Positions 49,601-57,731 of a stretch of DNA of 64,000 bases are shown in pieces. Source of the stretch: Streptomyces sp. CB01373 (GTDB lineage Bacteria > Actinomycetota > Actinomycetes > Streptomycetales > Streptomycetaceae); contig NZ_NNBK01000014.1 in the NCBI RefSeq assembly GCF_002803075.1, positions 186,001 to 250,000 on the forward strand. Direction: 5' to 3'. Made by a program: the position numbers and the translations under genes. Within the stretch, counting starts at the first letter, position 1. Every line of letters begins with the position of its first letter. The notes below the pieces were generated by a model. The model had not been told where the DNA came from. It did not search any database and saw only the letters and a list, made by a program, of their open reading frames with translations.

Positions 49601-51562
49601 GGAGCCGACCACTGGGCCGCGATCGAGGACGCGGGCCGGCTGCGCGACGCGCTCGGCACCGCGCTGCCCGTGGGCGTCCCGGAGGCGTTCACCGAGCCGG
49701 TGAAGGACCCTCTGGGCGACCTCCTGGCGCGCTATGCCCGCACCCACGGCCCGTTCACGTCGGCGGCGGCCGCGGCCCGCTTCGGCCTGGGCGTGGCGGT
49801 CACCGAGGGCGCGCTCCAGCGGCTCGCCGCGGGCGGCCGTGTCGTACAGGGCGAGTTCCATCCGGCGGGCATCGGCCAGGAGTGGTGCGACGCGGCCGTG
49901 CTGCGGCGGCTGCGCCGGCGTTCGCTGGCCGCGCTGCGGCACGAGCTGGAGCCGGTGCCGCCGGCCGCGCTCGCCCAGTTCCTGCCCCAGTGGCAGCACC
50001 TCGGCAAGGGGCACGGCCTGCGCGGCATCGACGGACTGGTGCGCGCCGTCGAGCAGTTGCAGGGCGCGTCCGTGCCCGCCTCCGCGCTGGAGAAGCTGGT
50101 CCTGCCGTCCCGCGTGGCGCACTACACCCCCTCGATGCTGGACGAACTCACTTCGGCCGGCGAGGTCGTGTGGGCGGGCGCGGGCGCGCTGCCCGGAAAG
50201 GACGGCTGGGTCTCCCTGTACCTCGCGGACGCGGCCCCGCTGCTCCTGCCGTCCCCGCACCCGCTGGAGCTGACCGCGCTGCACCAGTCGGTCCTGGACG
50301 CCCTCTCCGGCGGATACGGCCTGTTCTTCCGTCAGATCGCCGACCAGGTCCACGCGACCACCCACCCCGAGGCCACGGATCCCCAACTGGCCGACGCGCT
50401 GTGGGACCTGGCGTGGTCCGGGCGGCTCACCAACGACACGCTCGCCCCGATGCGCTCCCTGCTGGGCTCGGGCCGCACCGCGGGTTCCACCGCGCACCGG
50501 GCCAAACGCACCGTCCCGCGCGGGCGTTACGGATCGCTGACGGCCGCCGCCCGCACCGCGTCCCGCAGCGGCCCGCCGACCGTCGCCGGCCGCTGGTCGC
50601 TGCTCCCGGCCCGCGACCCCGACCCCACCGTGCGCGCCCACGCCCTGGCTCGTACGCTCCTCGACCGGCACGGCGTGGTGACGCGGGGCGCGGTGGCGGC
50701 GGAGGGCGTGGAGGGCGGCTTCTCGGCGGTGTACCGGGTCCTGTCCGCCTTCGAGGACAGCGGCCAGGCCCGGCGGGGCTACGTGGTGGAGGGCCTGGGC
50801 GCCGCGCAGTTCGCGATGGACGGCGCGGTGGACCGGCTGCGCGCGGTGGCGAACGCCCGTGAGCGGGGCGAGGGCCTGCCCGGCGCGGTCTCCGGGGACG
50901 GAGGCCCCGGCGGCTTCGGCTCCCCGGACGGCTCCTGGGTCCCCGGTGGCGGCATCGACTCCGGCTTCCCCGCCGCCGAACTCGGCGGTGGCCTTGACGG
51001 CGACTTCGGCGGTGACGTCGACTGGCTGGACTCCGGCCGCCCGGCGCCCGGTGACTACGTCTCACCCCGCGACCTCGCCTCACCGGGACTCGGCGGCCCG
51101 AGGGGCGGCGGGACGGGCTTCCCGTACGGAGGCGGCTTCGGCGACCGCCGTGCCCGCACCGCCGACGCAGCGGCCCGCGGGGTCGTCCTCGCCGCCGCCG
51201 ACCCCGCGAACGCCTTCGGCGCCGCCCTGCCCTGGCCCGAGCCGCCGACCGGCGCGGGACACAAGCCGGGCCGCAAGGCCGGCTCCCTGGTGGTGCTCGT
51301 CGACGGCGAACTGACGCTGTACATGGAGCGCGGCGGCAAGACGCTGCTGGCCTGGCCGGCCGACCCGGACGGCGCGGCCGGTGACGACCCGCGCCTGCGG
51401 GAGGCCGCCGAGGCGTTGGCCGCGGCCGCCCGAGCGGGCTCGCTGGGCACGGTGACGGTGGAGCGGGTCAACGGCGCCTCCGCGTTGACCTCCTCCATCG
51501 GCGCCCTCCTGGAAGGAGCGGGCTTCGTGGCGACCCCGCGCGGACTGCGCCTGCGCGCATGA
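46625..51562 (+). CDS. lhr: Lhr-family ATP-dependent DNA helicase
   Basis: 1645 residues, a large SF2 DNA-repair helicase translocating 3'-5'. Walker A VVAPTGSGKTLAAFLAAL (about residues 45-55), DEVH box ILDEVHAVAGTKRG, motif VI-like QRVGRAGHQVG, then the Lhr winged-helix/beta-barrel core (to about 860) and the long C-terminal domain of full-length Lhr. Residues ~1415-1530 contain a Gly/Pro/Asp-rich insert (GDGGPGGFGSPDGSW ... GPRGGGTGFPYGGGFGDRR), presumably disordered. The ATG at 46625 has no ribosome binding site but sits where a RecA-NDp-type promoter would start transcription. The DNA glycosylase nei follows 111 bp downstream, a repair pair. Confidence 0.95.
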   Translation: MVSDAHRALDGFSPATRGWFTGAFSAPTAAQAGAWRAIGEGSDVLVVAPTGSGKTLAAFLAALDQLASAPPPADPKKRCRVLYVSPLKALAVDVERNLRSPLTGIRHESVRLGLPEPEVKVGIRSGDTPAAERRALSTRPPDILITTPESLFLMLTSATRDALTGVETVILDEVHAVAGTKRGAHLALSLERLDELLPRPARRIGLSATVRPVDEIARYLSPRRKVEIVQPESGKEFDLSVVVPVEDLGELGGSPVAEDGDKAERPSIWPHVEERITDLVQAHRSTIVFANSRRLAERLCNRLNEIAYERATGEPLDEHHSPAELMGGSGAAQGAPPVIARAHHGSVSKEQRALVEEDLKAGRLPAVVATSSLELGIDMGAVDLVVQVESPPSVASGLQRVGRAGHQVGAVSTGVVFPKYRGDLVQAAVVTERMRSGSIESLKVPANPLDVLAQQLVAMTAMDTWQLDDLLSMVRRAAPFASLPESAFTAVLDMLAGRYPSDAFAELRPRVVWDRVAGTITGRPGAQRLAVTSGGTIPDRGLFGVFLAGSDPKKGGGRVGELDEEMVYESRVGDVFTLGTSSWRIEDITRDRVLVSPAPGVPGRLPFWKGDQLGRPLELGRAVGAFLREVGSLPQDDARLRLLAAGLDAWAADNVLSYLEEQRAACGHVPDDRTIVVERFRDELGDWRVVVHSPFGAQVHAPWALALGARLSERYGMDAQVMHADDGIVLRLPDADLMGLDLLDQEPMRAGLEYDAEQAPVGAADVTFDKGEVDQIVTDQVGGSALFASRFRECAARALLLPRRNPGKRTPLWQQRQRAAQLLQVASEFGSFPIVLEAVRECLQDVFDVPGLVELMGDVESRRVRLVEVTTPEPSPFARSLLFGYVAQFLYEGDSPLAERRAAALSLDSRLLAELLGQAELRELLDAEVLVELERELQWLTEDRRVKDVEGVADVLRLLGPLSEAELAERGAESGWAAELAGARRAIRVRIAGADHWAAIEDAGRLRDALGTALPVGVPEAFTEPVKDPLGDLLARYARTHGPFTSAAAAARFGLGVAVTEGALQRLAAGGRVVQGEFHPAGIGQEWCDAAVLRRLRRRSLAALRHELEPVPPAALAQFLPQWQHLGKGHGLRGIDGLVRAVEQLQGASVPASALEKLVLPSRVAHYTPSMLDELTSAGEVVWAGAGALPGKDGWVSLYLADAAPLLLPSPHPLELTALHQSVLDALSGGYGLFFRQIADQVHATTHPEATDPQLADALWDLAWSGRLTNDTLAPMRSLLGSGRTAGSTAHRAKRTVPRGRYGSLTAAARTASRSGPPTVAGRWSLLPARDPDPTVRAHALARTLLDRHGVVTRGAVAAEGVEGGFSAVYRVLSAFEDSGQARRGYVVEGLGAAQFAMDGAVDRLRAVANARERGEGLPGAVSGDGGPGGFGSPDGSWVPGGGIDSGFPAAELGGGLDGDFGGDVDWLDSGRPAPGDYVSPRDLASPGLGGPRGGGTGFPYGGGFGDRRARTADAAARGVVLAAADPANAFGAALPWPEPPTGAGHKPGRKAGSLVVLVDGELTLYMERGGKTLLAWPADPDGAAGDDPRLREAAEALAAAARAGSLGTVTVERVNGASALTSSIGALLEGAGFVATPRGLRLRA

Positions 51563-51673
51563 ACCGGGTGACGCGCGCATGACCCGGTGATCCGGACAGT
51601 GCCCCCGAGCAGCGGGAGCCGACCCACGCGCACCCGTACGTGGCCGCCCACCCGCACGTGCCACCCTTGACCC

Positions 51674-52519
51674 ATGCCCGAAGGCGACACGGTCTGGCAG
51701 ACCGCGAGGCGCTTGCGCGACGCCCTCGCGGGCGAGGTGCTGACCCGGAGCGACTTCCGGGTGCCGAAGTACGCCACGGTCGACCTCACCGGCAGGACCG
51801 TCCTGGACACCGTCTCCCGCGGCAAGCATCTGCTCACCCGTTTCGAGGGCGGCCTGACGCTGCACTCGCATCTGCTGATGGAGGGCGCCTGGAAGGTGTA
51901 CGGCGCCGGGGAGCGCTGGAAGGGCGGCCCCGGCCACCAGATCCGCGCCGTCCTCGGCACCGCCGACCGCTCTGCCGTCGGCTATCGCCTCCAGGTTCTC
52001 GAGCTGCTGCGCACCTCGGAGGACGAGCGCACCGTCGCCCACCTCGGCCCCGATCTCCTCGGCCCCGACTGGGACCCGGACCTGGCCCTGGCCAACCTCC
52101 TGGCCGACCCGGGCCGCCCGCTCGGCGAGGCCCTGCTCGACCAGCGCAATCTCGCAGGCATCGGCAACGTCTACAAGAGCGAGCTGTGCTTCCTGCTCGG
52201 CGTGACGCCGTGGCTTCCGGTCGGCGCCGTGCCCGCCGACCGCGCCGCGAAGCTGCCCGCCCTGGCCAAGAATCTTCTGGAGGCCAACCGCGACCGTGTG
52301 GTCCGCCGGACCACGGGCCTTCGGGGCCATGACCTGTTCGTGTACGGCCGGGCACCGCGCCCCTGTCTGCGCTGCGGCACCTCCGTCCGGGTGGCCGACC
52401 AGGGCGACGGCTCCCAGGAGCGGCCCACGTACTGGTGTCCGAGCTGCCAGGCAGGCCCCGTACCGGCGCCGGGCAGCGCGCAGAAGTGGCGGGATCGCTA
52501 TCACCGCACCACTGGCTGA
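51674..52519 (+). CDS. nei: Fpg/Nei-family DNA glycosylase (endonuclease VIII-like)
   Basis: 281 residues. It begins MPEGDTVWQTARRL: after removal of Met, Pro2 is the catalytic nucleophile and Glu3 the acid. PEGD rather than PELP marks the Nei rather than the Fpg (MutM) branch. The central lysine lies in RGKHLL, the H2TH region is LLDQRNLAGIGNVYKSELCFLLG, and the zinc finger is CLRCGT ... YWCPSC. Excises oxidised pyrimidines. There is no ribosome site before the ATG, so translation may be leaderless or coupled to lhr. Confidence 0.93.
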   Translation: MPEGDTVWQTARRLRDALAGEVLTRSDFRVPKYATVDLTGRTVLDTVSRGKHLLTRFEGGLTLHSHLLMEGAWKVYGAGERWKGGPGHQIRAVLGTADRSAVGYRLQVLELLRTSEDERTVAHLGPDLLGPDWDPDLALANLLADPGRPLGEALLDQRNLAGIGNVYKSELCFLLGVTPWLPVGAVPADRAAKLPALAKNLLEANRDRVVRRTTGLRGHDLFVYGRAPRPCLRCGTSVRVADQGDGSQERPTYWCPSCQAGPVPAPGSAQKWRDRYHRTTG

Positions 52520-52535
52520 CCGCCCGCCCGGTCCT

Positions 52536-52958
52536 TCAGGACGGGCCGGATTCCCCGTCCGAACGAGGGGGCGGCGATGCCTTCGCGGTGCCGAACGGCC
52601 ATCTCCCGCCGGCGGAGGGTGACGCTCCGAAGGCACCGTACGGCCACCCCTCGGAGGCGGGAAACGACGCTTCATCACCGTCCGTGGGCGCCGACGTTCC
52701 GAGCCCCCCGTCCTGCCCCTCGCCCGGTTCTTCCCGCGCCCCCTCCTTGTGGCTCCCCTTGCCCCTCTCCCCGGCCCCCTCCTTGGGCACGCAGTGCACG
52801 GGCAGCAGGCTCAGCCCCCATCCCCCGGCCGCGACGGCCCCTTCCAGCACTCCCGCATCGCCCGACAGCAGCAGCCGCAGCACCGCCCACCACCACGCGG
52901 CACCCAGCCCCAGAGCGGCCCCCCAGCGCACTATCGGCCGCGCCATCGCACCCACCAT
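52536..52958 (-). CDS. Small hypothetical membrane protein
   Basis: 140 residues from ATG 52958 (GTG 52955 is equally possible; GGAGG lies directly upstream). One clear hydrophobic segment near the start (WGAALGLGAAWWWAVLRLLL) is followed by a weaker one (GAVAAGGWGLSLLPVHC), then a long Glu/Gly/Lys/Ser-rich hydrophilic tail. No family recognised. It is convergent with nei; the frame is open upstream to 53126 without a better start. Confidence 0.5.
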   Translation of the reverse strand: MVGAMARPIVRWGAALGLGAAWWWAVLRLLLSGDAGVLEGAVAAGGWGLSLLPVHCVPKEGAGERGKGSHKEGAREEPGEGQDGGLGTSAPTDGDEASFPASEGWPYGAFGASPSAGGRWPFGTAKASPPPRSDGESGPS

Positions 52959-53069
52959 CACCTCCGGCCGACGACGGACCGCCGCACTGGCCTCCACGAT
53001 GGCGGCCCCGCCCGGCACCGGCAAACGGGCCGCGGCGAAACCCGCCGTAAACCCCCGGACAAGGTGAAA

Positions 53070-53117
53070 GCCCCGGCCGCGCCCCTCCAGGTTTCCCCGG
53101 AGAGGCCCGGCCGGGGC
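53070..53117 (-). terminator. Terminator downstream of clgR
   Basis: Arms GCCCCGGCCGCGCCCCTCC and GGAGAGGCCCGGCCGGGGC (two mismatches) with a ~10-nt loop, 40 bp past the clgR stop. Confidence 0.75.
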
Positions 53118-53158
53118 CTCATCCACGTGTGCGTGGGTTCACGCGCGCGTGCGACAGG

Positions 53159-53536
53159 TCACGCGGCGACCACGTCCACCGCCTCGGCGGCGGGCGCCTT
53201 GATGGTCACCCGTTCCGGTGGCACACCGGTCACCGACACGGAACCCAGCATCGGGCGAACCGGCGTGGGCACGGGCTCGGTGGCCGCAGCAGACTGGGCC
53301 AGCTCGGCAAGGGCGAGTTCGTCGCTCACTTCCCGCATGAGTTCGGACATCCGTACGTCCAGCGCGTCGCAGATGGCGGCGAGCAGCTCGGAGGAAGCCT
53401 CCTTCTGCCCCCGCTCCACCTCGGAAAGATAGCCGAGCGAGACTCGGGCGGACGAGGAGACTTCGCGCAGAGTACGGCCCTGGCGCTGGCGCTGCCGACG
53501 CAGCACGTCACCCAGCAGGCGACGGAGCAGAATCAT
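53159..53536 (-). CDS. clgR: Clp gene regulator ClgR (XRE-type HTH)
   Basis: Activator of clp protease and lon genes in actinobacteria. 125 residues. N-terminal HTH: RRLLGDVLRRQRQRQGRTLREVSSSARVSLGYLSEVERGQKEASSELLAAICDALDV (about residues 5-62). The C-terminal half ends in VDVVAA; terminal Ala-Ala is the type of tail used for ClpP-dependent turnover of ClgR/PopR regulators. ATG 53536 has GGAGGGAG about 7 nt upstream. It lies next to cinA, as in Streptomyces and mycobacteria. Confidence 0.93.
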   Translation of the reverse strand: MILLRRLLGDVLRRQRQRQGRTLREVSSSARVSLGYLSEVERGQKEASSELLAAICDALDVRMSELMREVSDELALAELAQSAAATEPVPTPVRPMLGSVSVTGVPPERVTIKAPAAEAVDVVAA

Positions 53537-53645
53537 CGGTGGCTCCCTCCTCGGACCGCGTAGCCGCATCCTTCACGCCCCACCGTACCGCCTTGCGCCG
53601 CGGCCGTGCGGGGAGCGATGTCGTGTTCACTCAGGGCTGTAAACA

Positions 53646-54191
53646 TCAAAACCCCCCGTTCCGTTCCGTATCCTGTGCCCGCTCATTTCCGGTCTGTTCG
53701 CCCGCGATCTGCTCCAAAAGCAGTGCGAGTACCCTCCGTACACTCTCCATACGAATGTCCGCCCGGCTGCCGTTCAACCGCAGCGCGGCCGTTTTCCCGC
53801 CGCGGTCGGCACCGGTTTCCGTCGTGCGGGGCCCGTCGACGGCCACGAAGACCGTGCCGACGGGCTGTCCGTCCTGCGGGTCGGGGCCGGCGACTCCGGT
53901 GGTCGCGATGCCCCAGTCGGCTTCCATGACCTTCCGCGCCCCGGCCGCCATCTGGGCCGCGACCTGCGGATCCACCGCTCCCCGCTCGGCCAGCAGGGTG
54001 GCGTCGACGTCCAGCAGCCGGTGCTTGAGCTCGGTGGCGTAGGCGGTGACCGAGCCCCGGAACACCTTCGACGCCCCCGGCACCGCGGTGATCTCCGCCG
54101 CGACCAGGCCACCGGTCAGCGACTCGGCCACGGCGACCGTCTCGCCTCTCACCGTGAGCAGCCTCACTACGTCGGCGGCCGGCGAACTCAC
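53646..54191 (-). CDS. cinA: CinA C-terminal-domain protein (nicotinamide-nucleotide amidase type)
   Basis: 181 residues, equivalent to the C-terminal domain of CinA (PncC). Motifs: VRGETVAVAESLTGGLVAAEITAVPGASKVFRGSVTAYATELKHRLLDV and ADWGIATTGVAGPDPQDGQPVGTVFVAV. It deamidates nicotinamide mononucleotide in NAD recycling; 'competence/damage-inducible' is a historical name. The GTG start overlaps the pgsA stop by 4 nt (GTGA), so it is in an operon with rimO-pgsA. Confidence 0.93.
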   Translation of the reverse strand: MSSPAADVVRLLTVRGETVAVAESLTGGLVAAEITAVPGASKVFRGSVTAYATELKHRLLDVDATLLAERGAVDPQVAAQMAAGARKVMEADWGIATTGVAGPDPQDGQPVGTVFVAVDGPRTTETGADRGGKTAALRLNGSRADIRMESVRRVLALLLEQIAGEQTGNERAQDTERNGGF

Positions 54192-55024
54192 GCTTGCGAC
54201 TCCTCCAACGCGGCACGCTGCTCGGCGATTCCCCGACGGCGCAGCACGATGGCCTGTCTCACATAGTCCAGGCCCGTCACCACGGTCAGCACGACCGCCG
54301 CGGCCATCACCCAGAACCTCAGCGTGGCCAGCCAGCCCGTCAGCGCCAGTACGTACATCCCGACGGCCACGCCCTGCGTGAGCGTCTTCAGCTTGCCGCC
54401 GCGGCTCGCGGGGATCACGCCGTAGCGGATGACCAGGAAGCGCAGGAGCGTGATCCCCAGTTCCCGGCCGAGGATGACTCCGGTCACCCACCAGGGCAGG
54501 TCGCCGAGCCCGGAGAGGCAGATGAGCGCCGCACCCATGATGGCCTTGTCGGCGATGGGGTCGGCGATCTTCCCGAAGTCGGTGACGAGGTTGTACGTCC
54601 GCGCCAGGTGGCCGTCGAACAGGTCGGTGATCATGGCGACGGCGAAGGCGGCCCAGGCCAGCGACCGCCACGCGGGGTCGTACCCGCCGTCGGTCAGCAT
54701 CAGGGCCACGAAGCAGGGCACGAGCAGCAGCCGGAGCATGGTCAGCAGATTGGCGACGTTCCACACGCTCGCCTGGTTCACGGCGGCGGCCGCGATCTTC
54801 CCGCCGCGCGGCGACCTGCCGGCGCCCTGCGCCCGCTCGGCCTCGCCCGCCGCTCCGGCCGCGTCCGTCGCACCGGAACCGGCGGCAGCGGCAGGACGGG
54901 AAACCTGGGATGCACGGGAGGCGCCCGTGGCCCCGTCGGCGCCGGCGCGACGCGAGGCCGCCCCCGCGGCCCTGCCCTGCGCGCCGGAGGAGCCGCCCGC
55001 AGCGGATGCCGGGACTCCCGTCAT
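54188..55024 (-). CDS. pgsA: CDP-diacylglycerol--glycerol-3-phosphate 3-phosphatidyltransferase (PgsA-type)
   Basis: 278 residues. A ~90-residue Ala/Gly/Ser-rich extension precedes the CDP-alcohol phosphatidyltransferase domain with about five to six TM helices starting NVANLLTMLRLLLVPCFVALML. The signature D-x2-D-G-x2-A-R-x8-G-x3-D-x3-D is visible from DLFDGHLARTYN to GKIADPIADK. It makes phosphatidylglycerol-phosphate in the membrane. ATG 55024 overlaps the rimO stop (ATGA) and its own stop overlaps the cinA start. Confidence 0.92.
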   Translation of the reverse strand: MTGVPASAAGGSSGAQGRAAGAASRRAGADGATGASRASQVSRPAAAAGSGATDAAGAAGEAERAQGAGRSPRGGKIAAAAVNQASVWNVANLLTMLRLLLVPCFVALMLTDGGYDPAWRSLAWAAFAVAMITDLFDGHLARTYNLVTDFGKIADPIADKAIMGAALICLSGLGDLPWWVTGVILGRELGITLLRFLVIRYGVIPASRGGKLKTLTQGVAVGMYVLALTGWLATLRFWVMAAAVVLTVVTGLDYVRQAIVLRRRGIAEQRAALEESQA

Positions 55025-56493
55025 CTGCCCACCCCCTCGCTCCACGCGAGCGTGCCCGCCAGCGTCTCGGCCACCAGGTCGACGCCTTCCGTACCGACCA
55101 CCTTCGCCTCGACCATACGACCGACGTCCAGGCCCTCGCCGCCCACGAGCAGCACCTGGCCGTCCGTCTCCGGCGCCTGGTGCGCCGCACGGCCGCGGAC
55201 ACCGTCCTCGGCGTCCACGGACTCGACCAGCACGTGCACCGTCTGGCCGACGCGCTCCTCGGCCCGCTGGGAGACGAGTTCCTCGGCCAGCCGGGAGACC
55301 CGCGCCAGCCGCTCGGCGACAACGTCCTCGTCGAGCTTGTCGTCGTACGTCGCCGCCTCGGTGCCCTCCTCGTCGGAGTAGCCGAAGACGCCGATGGCGT
55401 CCAGCCGGGCGCCGTTCAGGAACCGCTCCAGCTCGGCCAGGTCGGCATCACTCTCGCCGGGGAAGCCGACGATGAAGTTGGACCGCACGCCGGCCTCGGG
55501 AGCCTTGGTGCGGATGGTGTCGAGCAGTTCCAGGAAGCGGTCGGTGTCGCCGAAGCGGCGCATGGCGCGCAGCACGCCGGGCGCGGAGTGCTGGAACGAC
55601 AGGTCGAAGTAGGGGACGACCTTCGGGGTGGAGGTCAGGACGTCGATCAGTCCGGGACGCATCTCGGCCGGCTGGAGGTAGCTCACCCGCACCCGCTCGA
55701 TGCCGTCGACCTCGGCGAGCTCGGGCAGCAGGGACTCCAGGAGGCGGATGTCGCCGAGGTCCTTGCCGTAGGAGGTGTTGTTCTCGGAGACCAGCATGAT
55801 CTCCTTGACGCCCTGCTCGGCCAGCCACCGCGTCTCGTTCAGCACGTCGCTCGGGCGGCGGGAGATGAACGAGCCGCGGAAGGACGGGATGGCGCAGAAG
55901 GAGCAGCGCCGGTCGCAGCCGGAGGCGAGCTTGACCGAGGCGACCGGGGCGCCGTCCAGCCGGCGGCGCAGCGGCGCACGCGGCCCGGAGGCCGGGGCGA
56001 CACCTTCCGGGAGGTCCGTGGGGCCGTGCCCGGGAATGGCCACCTCGGTGCCGGCGTCCTGACGCTCGGCCGGGCTGATCGGCAGCAGCCTGCGGCGGTC
56101 GCGCGGGGTGTGCGAGGCGTGGACGCCGCCGCTCAGGATCGTCTGGAGGCGGTCGGAGATGTCGGCGTAGTCGTCGAAGCCGAGCACGCCGTCGGCCTCC
56201 GGGAGGGCCTCGGCGAGTTCCTTGCCGTACCGCTCGGCCATGCAGCCGACCGCGACCACCGCCTGCGTTCTGCCGTGGTCCTTGAGGTCGTTGGCCTCCA
56301 GGAGGGCGTCGACGGAGTCCTTCTTGGCGGCCTCCACGAAGCCACAGGTGTTGACCACGGCGACGTCCGCTTGCGCGGCGTCCTCCACGAGCTGCCAGCC
56401 GTCCGCCTCCAAACGGCCTGCGAGCTCCTCCGAGTCCACCTCGTTGCGGGCGCAGCCGAGAGTGACGAGTGCGACGGTACGGCGTTCAGGCAT
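55021..56493 (-). CDS. rimO: Ribosomal protein S12 methylthiotransferase RimO
   Basis: 490 residues, a radical-SAM enzyme methylthiolating an Asp of ribosomal protein S12. N-terminal UPF0004 domain LVTLGCARNEVDSEELAG with further Cys in VVNTCGFVEAAK and VVAVGCMAERYG; radical SAM motif CDRRCSFCAIPSFRG; C-terminal TRAM-like region. ATG 56493 (MPERRTVALVTLGCARN) is the family start. LGCARNEVDSE is the RimO rather than the MiaB form of the N-terminal motif. First gene of rimO-pgsA-cinA. Confidence 0.95.
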   Translation of the reverse strand: MPERRTVALVTLGCARNEVDSEELAGRLEADGWQLVEDAAQADVAVVNTCGFVEAAKKDSVDALLEANDLKDHGRTQAVVAVGCMAERYGKELAEALPEADGVLGFDDYADISDRLQTILSGGVHASHTPRDRRRLLPISPAERQDAGTEVAIPGHGPTDLPEGVAPASGPRAPLRRRLDGAPVASVKLASGCDRRCSFCAIPSFRGSFISRRPSDVLNETRWLAEQGVKEIMLVSENNTSYGKDLGDIRLLESLLPELAEVDGIERVRVSYLQPAEMRPGLIDVLTSTPKVVPYFDLSFQHSAPGVLRAMRRFGDTDRFLELLDTIRTKAPEAGVRSNFIVGFPGESDADLAELERFLNGARLDAIGVFGYSDEEGTEAATYDDKLDEDVVAERLARVSRLAEELVSQRAEERVGQTVHVLVESVDAEDGVRGRAAHQAPETDGQVLLVGGEGLDVGRMVEAKVVGTEGVDLVAETLAGTLAWSEGVGR

Positions 56494-56532
56494 GGGCTCA
56501 AGACTACTTTGTCTCCACGACCGCCCAAGTCG

Positions 56533-56562
56533 ACGGGGTTGGCCGAGCTTGGCCAACCCCGT
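56533..56562 (-). terminator. Terminator between the RodZ-like gene and rimO
   Basis: A perfect 12-bp stem (ACGGGGTTGGCC / GGCCAACCCCGT) with a 6-nt loop (GAGCTT). It lies 40 bp upstream of rimO and 48 bp downstream of the RodZ-like gene on the minus strand. Confidence 0.85.
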
Positions 56563-56609
56563 GCTCGCCTGTCTGTTCGGCCCTTTGTGTACGGACCGCG
56601 CACAGTCGG

Positions 56610-57452
56610 CTACCCGACCTGCGGGTCGCCCTTGGTGTACGTGAGACGCTCCACGGCGCCCGGCTGGAACTGGTCCTCGATCTTCTTGCCGTTGACGTAC
56701 AGCTGAATCGCGCCGGCGTCGCCGAGGATCAGGTTGATCTTGGAGCTGTCCTGGAAGGTCTTGGACTCGCCCTTCTGCAGCAGCCCGTCGAAGAGCATCC
56801 GGCCGTTGTGGTCCTTGGCCGAGATCCAGCTGCGCCCGTTGTCGGCACTGACCTGCACGGTCACCTTGTCCTGCGGCGCGGCCGCGATGGCGCTGTCGGA
56901 CGGCGCGGGCGTCGGGTCGGCGGGCTTGCTGCTCTTGGGCGTGGGCGGGGCGGAGGTGCCGGCCGTGGGCGTGGAGCCCTCGCCGATCTGCCCCTGGGCG
57001 CCGGTGTCGTCGCTGCCGCCCTTGACGGCCGTGAAGCCGACGAAGCCGATCACGACGACGATCGCCGCGACCATGGCAGCGGTCCAGTTGGGCCCGCGCC
57101 GCTCCGGGCGGATGCGTTCCGCCTCGAACAGGGGGGCGGCGGGGGTCGGGGCGGGGCGGCCGCCGTGCTCGGCGTCGAAGCGCGCGAGCAGCGGGGCCGG
57201 GTCGAGACGCACGGCCTTCGCCAGGTTCCGGATGTGGCCGCGGGCGTAGACGTCGCCGCCGCAGGGCGCGAAGTCGTCGGCCTCGATGGCGTGCACGATG
57301 GCGAGGCGGACCCGGGTGGCGCTGCTGACGTCGTTGACGGTCAGCCCGGCGGCGATCCGCGCCTCCTTCAGGGCACGGCCGACGGAGGGGCGGGCTTCCT
57401 CGGAAACGTCTTCGAAGGGACGCTCGTCTTCAGGGGAGTTGCCGATGGACAC
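56610..57452 (-). CDS. RodZ-like membrane protein (HTH_25 plus DUF4115)
   Basis: 280 residues. Cytoplasmic HTH (VGRALKEARIAAGLTVNDVSSATRVRLAIVHAIEADDFAP ... YARGHIRNLAKAVRLDP, residues ~24-92), a single TM (AAMVAAIVVVIGFVGFTAV, ~125-144), a Pro/Thr/Ser-rich linker, then an extracytoplasmic beta domain (KVTVQVSADNGRSWISAKDHNGRMLFDGLLQKGESKTF). In rods RodZ links MreB to the wall; in actinobacteria the partner is less clear. GTG 57452 has AAAGG upstream. It lies 279 bp downstream of ftsK. Confidence 0.88.
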   Translation of the reverse strand: MSIGNSPEDERPFEDVSEEARPSVGRALKEARIAAGLTVNDVSSATRVRLAIVHAIEADDFAPCGGDVYARGHIRNLAKAVRLDPAPLLARFDAEHGGRPAPTPAAPLFEAERIRPERRGPNWTAAMVAAIVVVIGFVGFTAVKGGSDDTGAQGQIGEGSTPTAGTSAPPTPKSSKPADPTPAPSDSAIAAAPQDKVTVQVSADNGRSWISAKDHNGRMLFDGLLQKGESKTFQDSSKINLILGDAGAIQLYVNGKKIEDQFQPGAVERLTYTKGDPQVG

Positions 57453-57731
57453 GGGGGCGCCTTTCGAGCGTGTAGCCGCCTGTGCTGGAGGTTCAGTCTA
57501 GGGAGGTGCCAAAGGGTGAAGCGACCCGGCTGTAGGACTTTGTACGCCATCGGAATGGCCGGACAAACCGATGGTGGGACAGATGTGGCGCCCAGGGTTG
57601 GACGCGCACCGGTCCTCTCGCTCAACTTGACGTACGCCCAGGCGAAACGGTTGCCCGTCGCTCGCTAACGGGTGGATCACGGTCCACGCGCCCACCCGCA
57701 GCCGGCGCGTCCGCCGGACGGCGTCTTCCTG

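Noticed and set aside
48068..50671. 867-codon minus-strand frame inside lhr
   Set aside because: Mirror frame of lhr codon bias (Arg/Gln/Gly-rich translation); lhr itself shows full helicase motifs.
53615..53640. ClgR autoregulatory site (GTTCAC-N5-GCT)
   Set aside because: Two mismatches to the GTTCGC-N5-GCG motif; too weak to list as a site.
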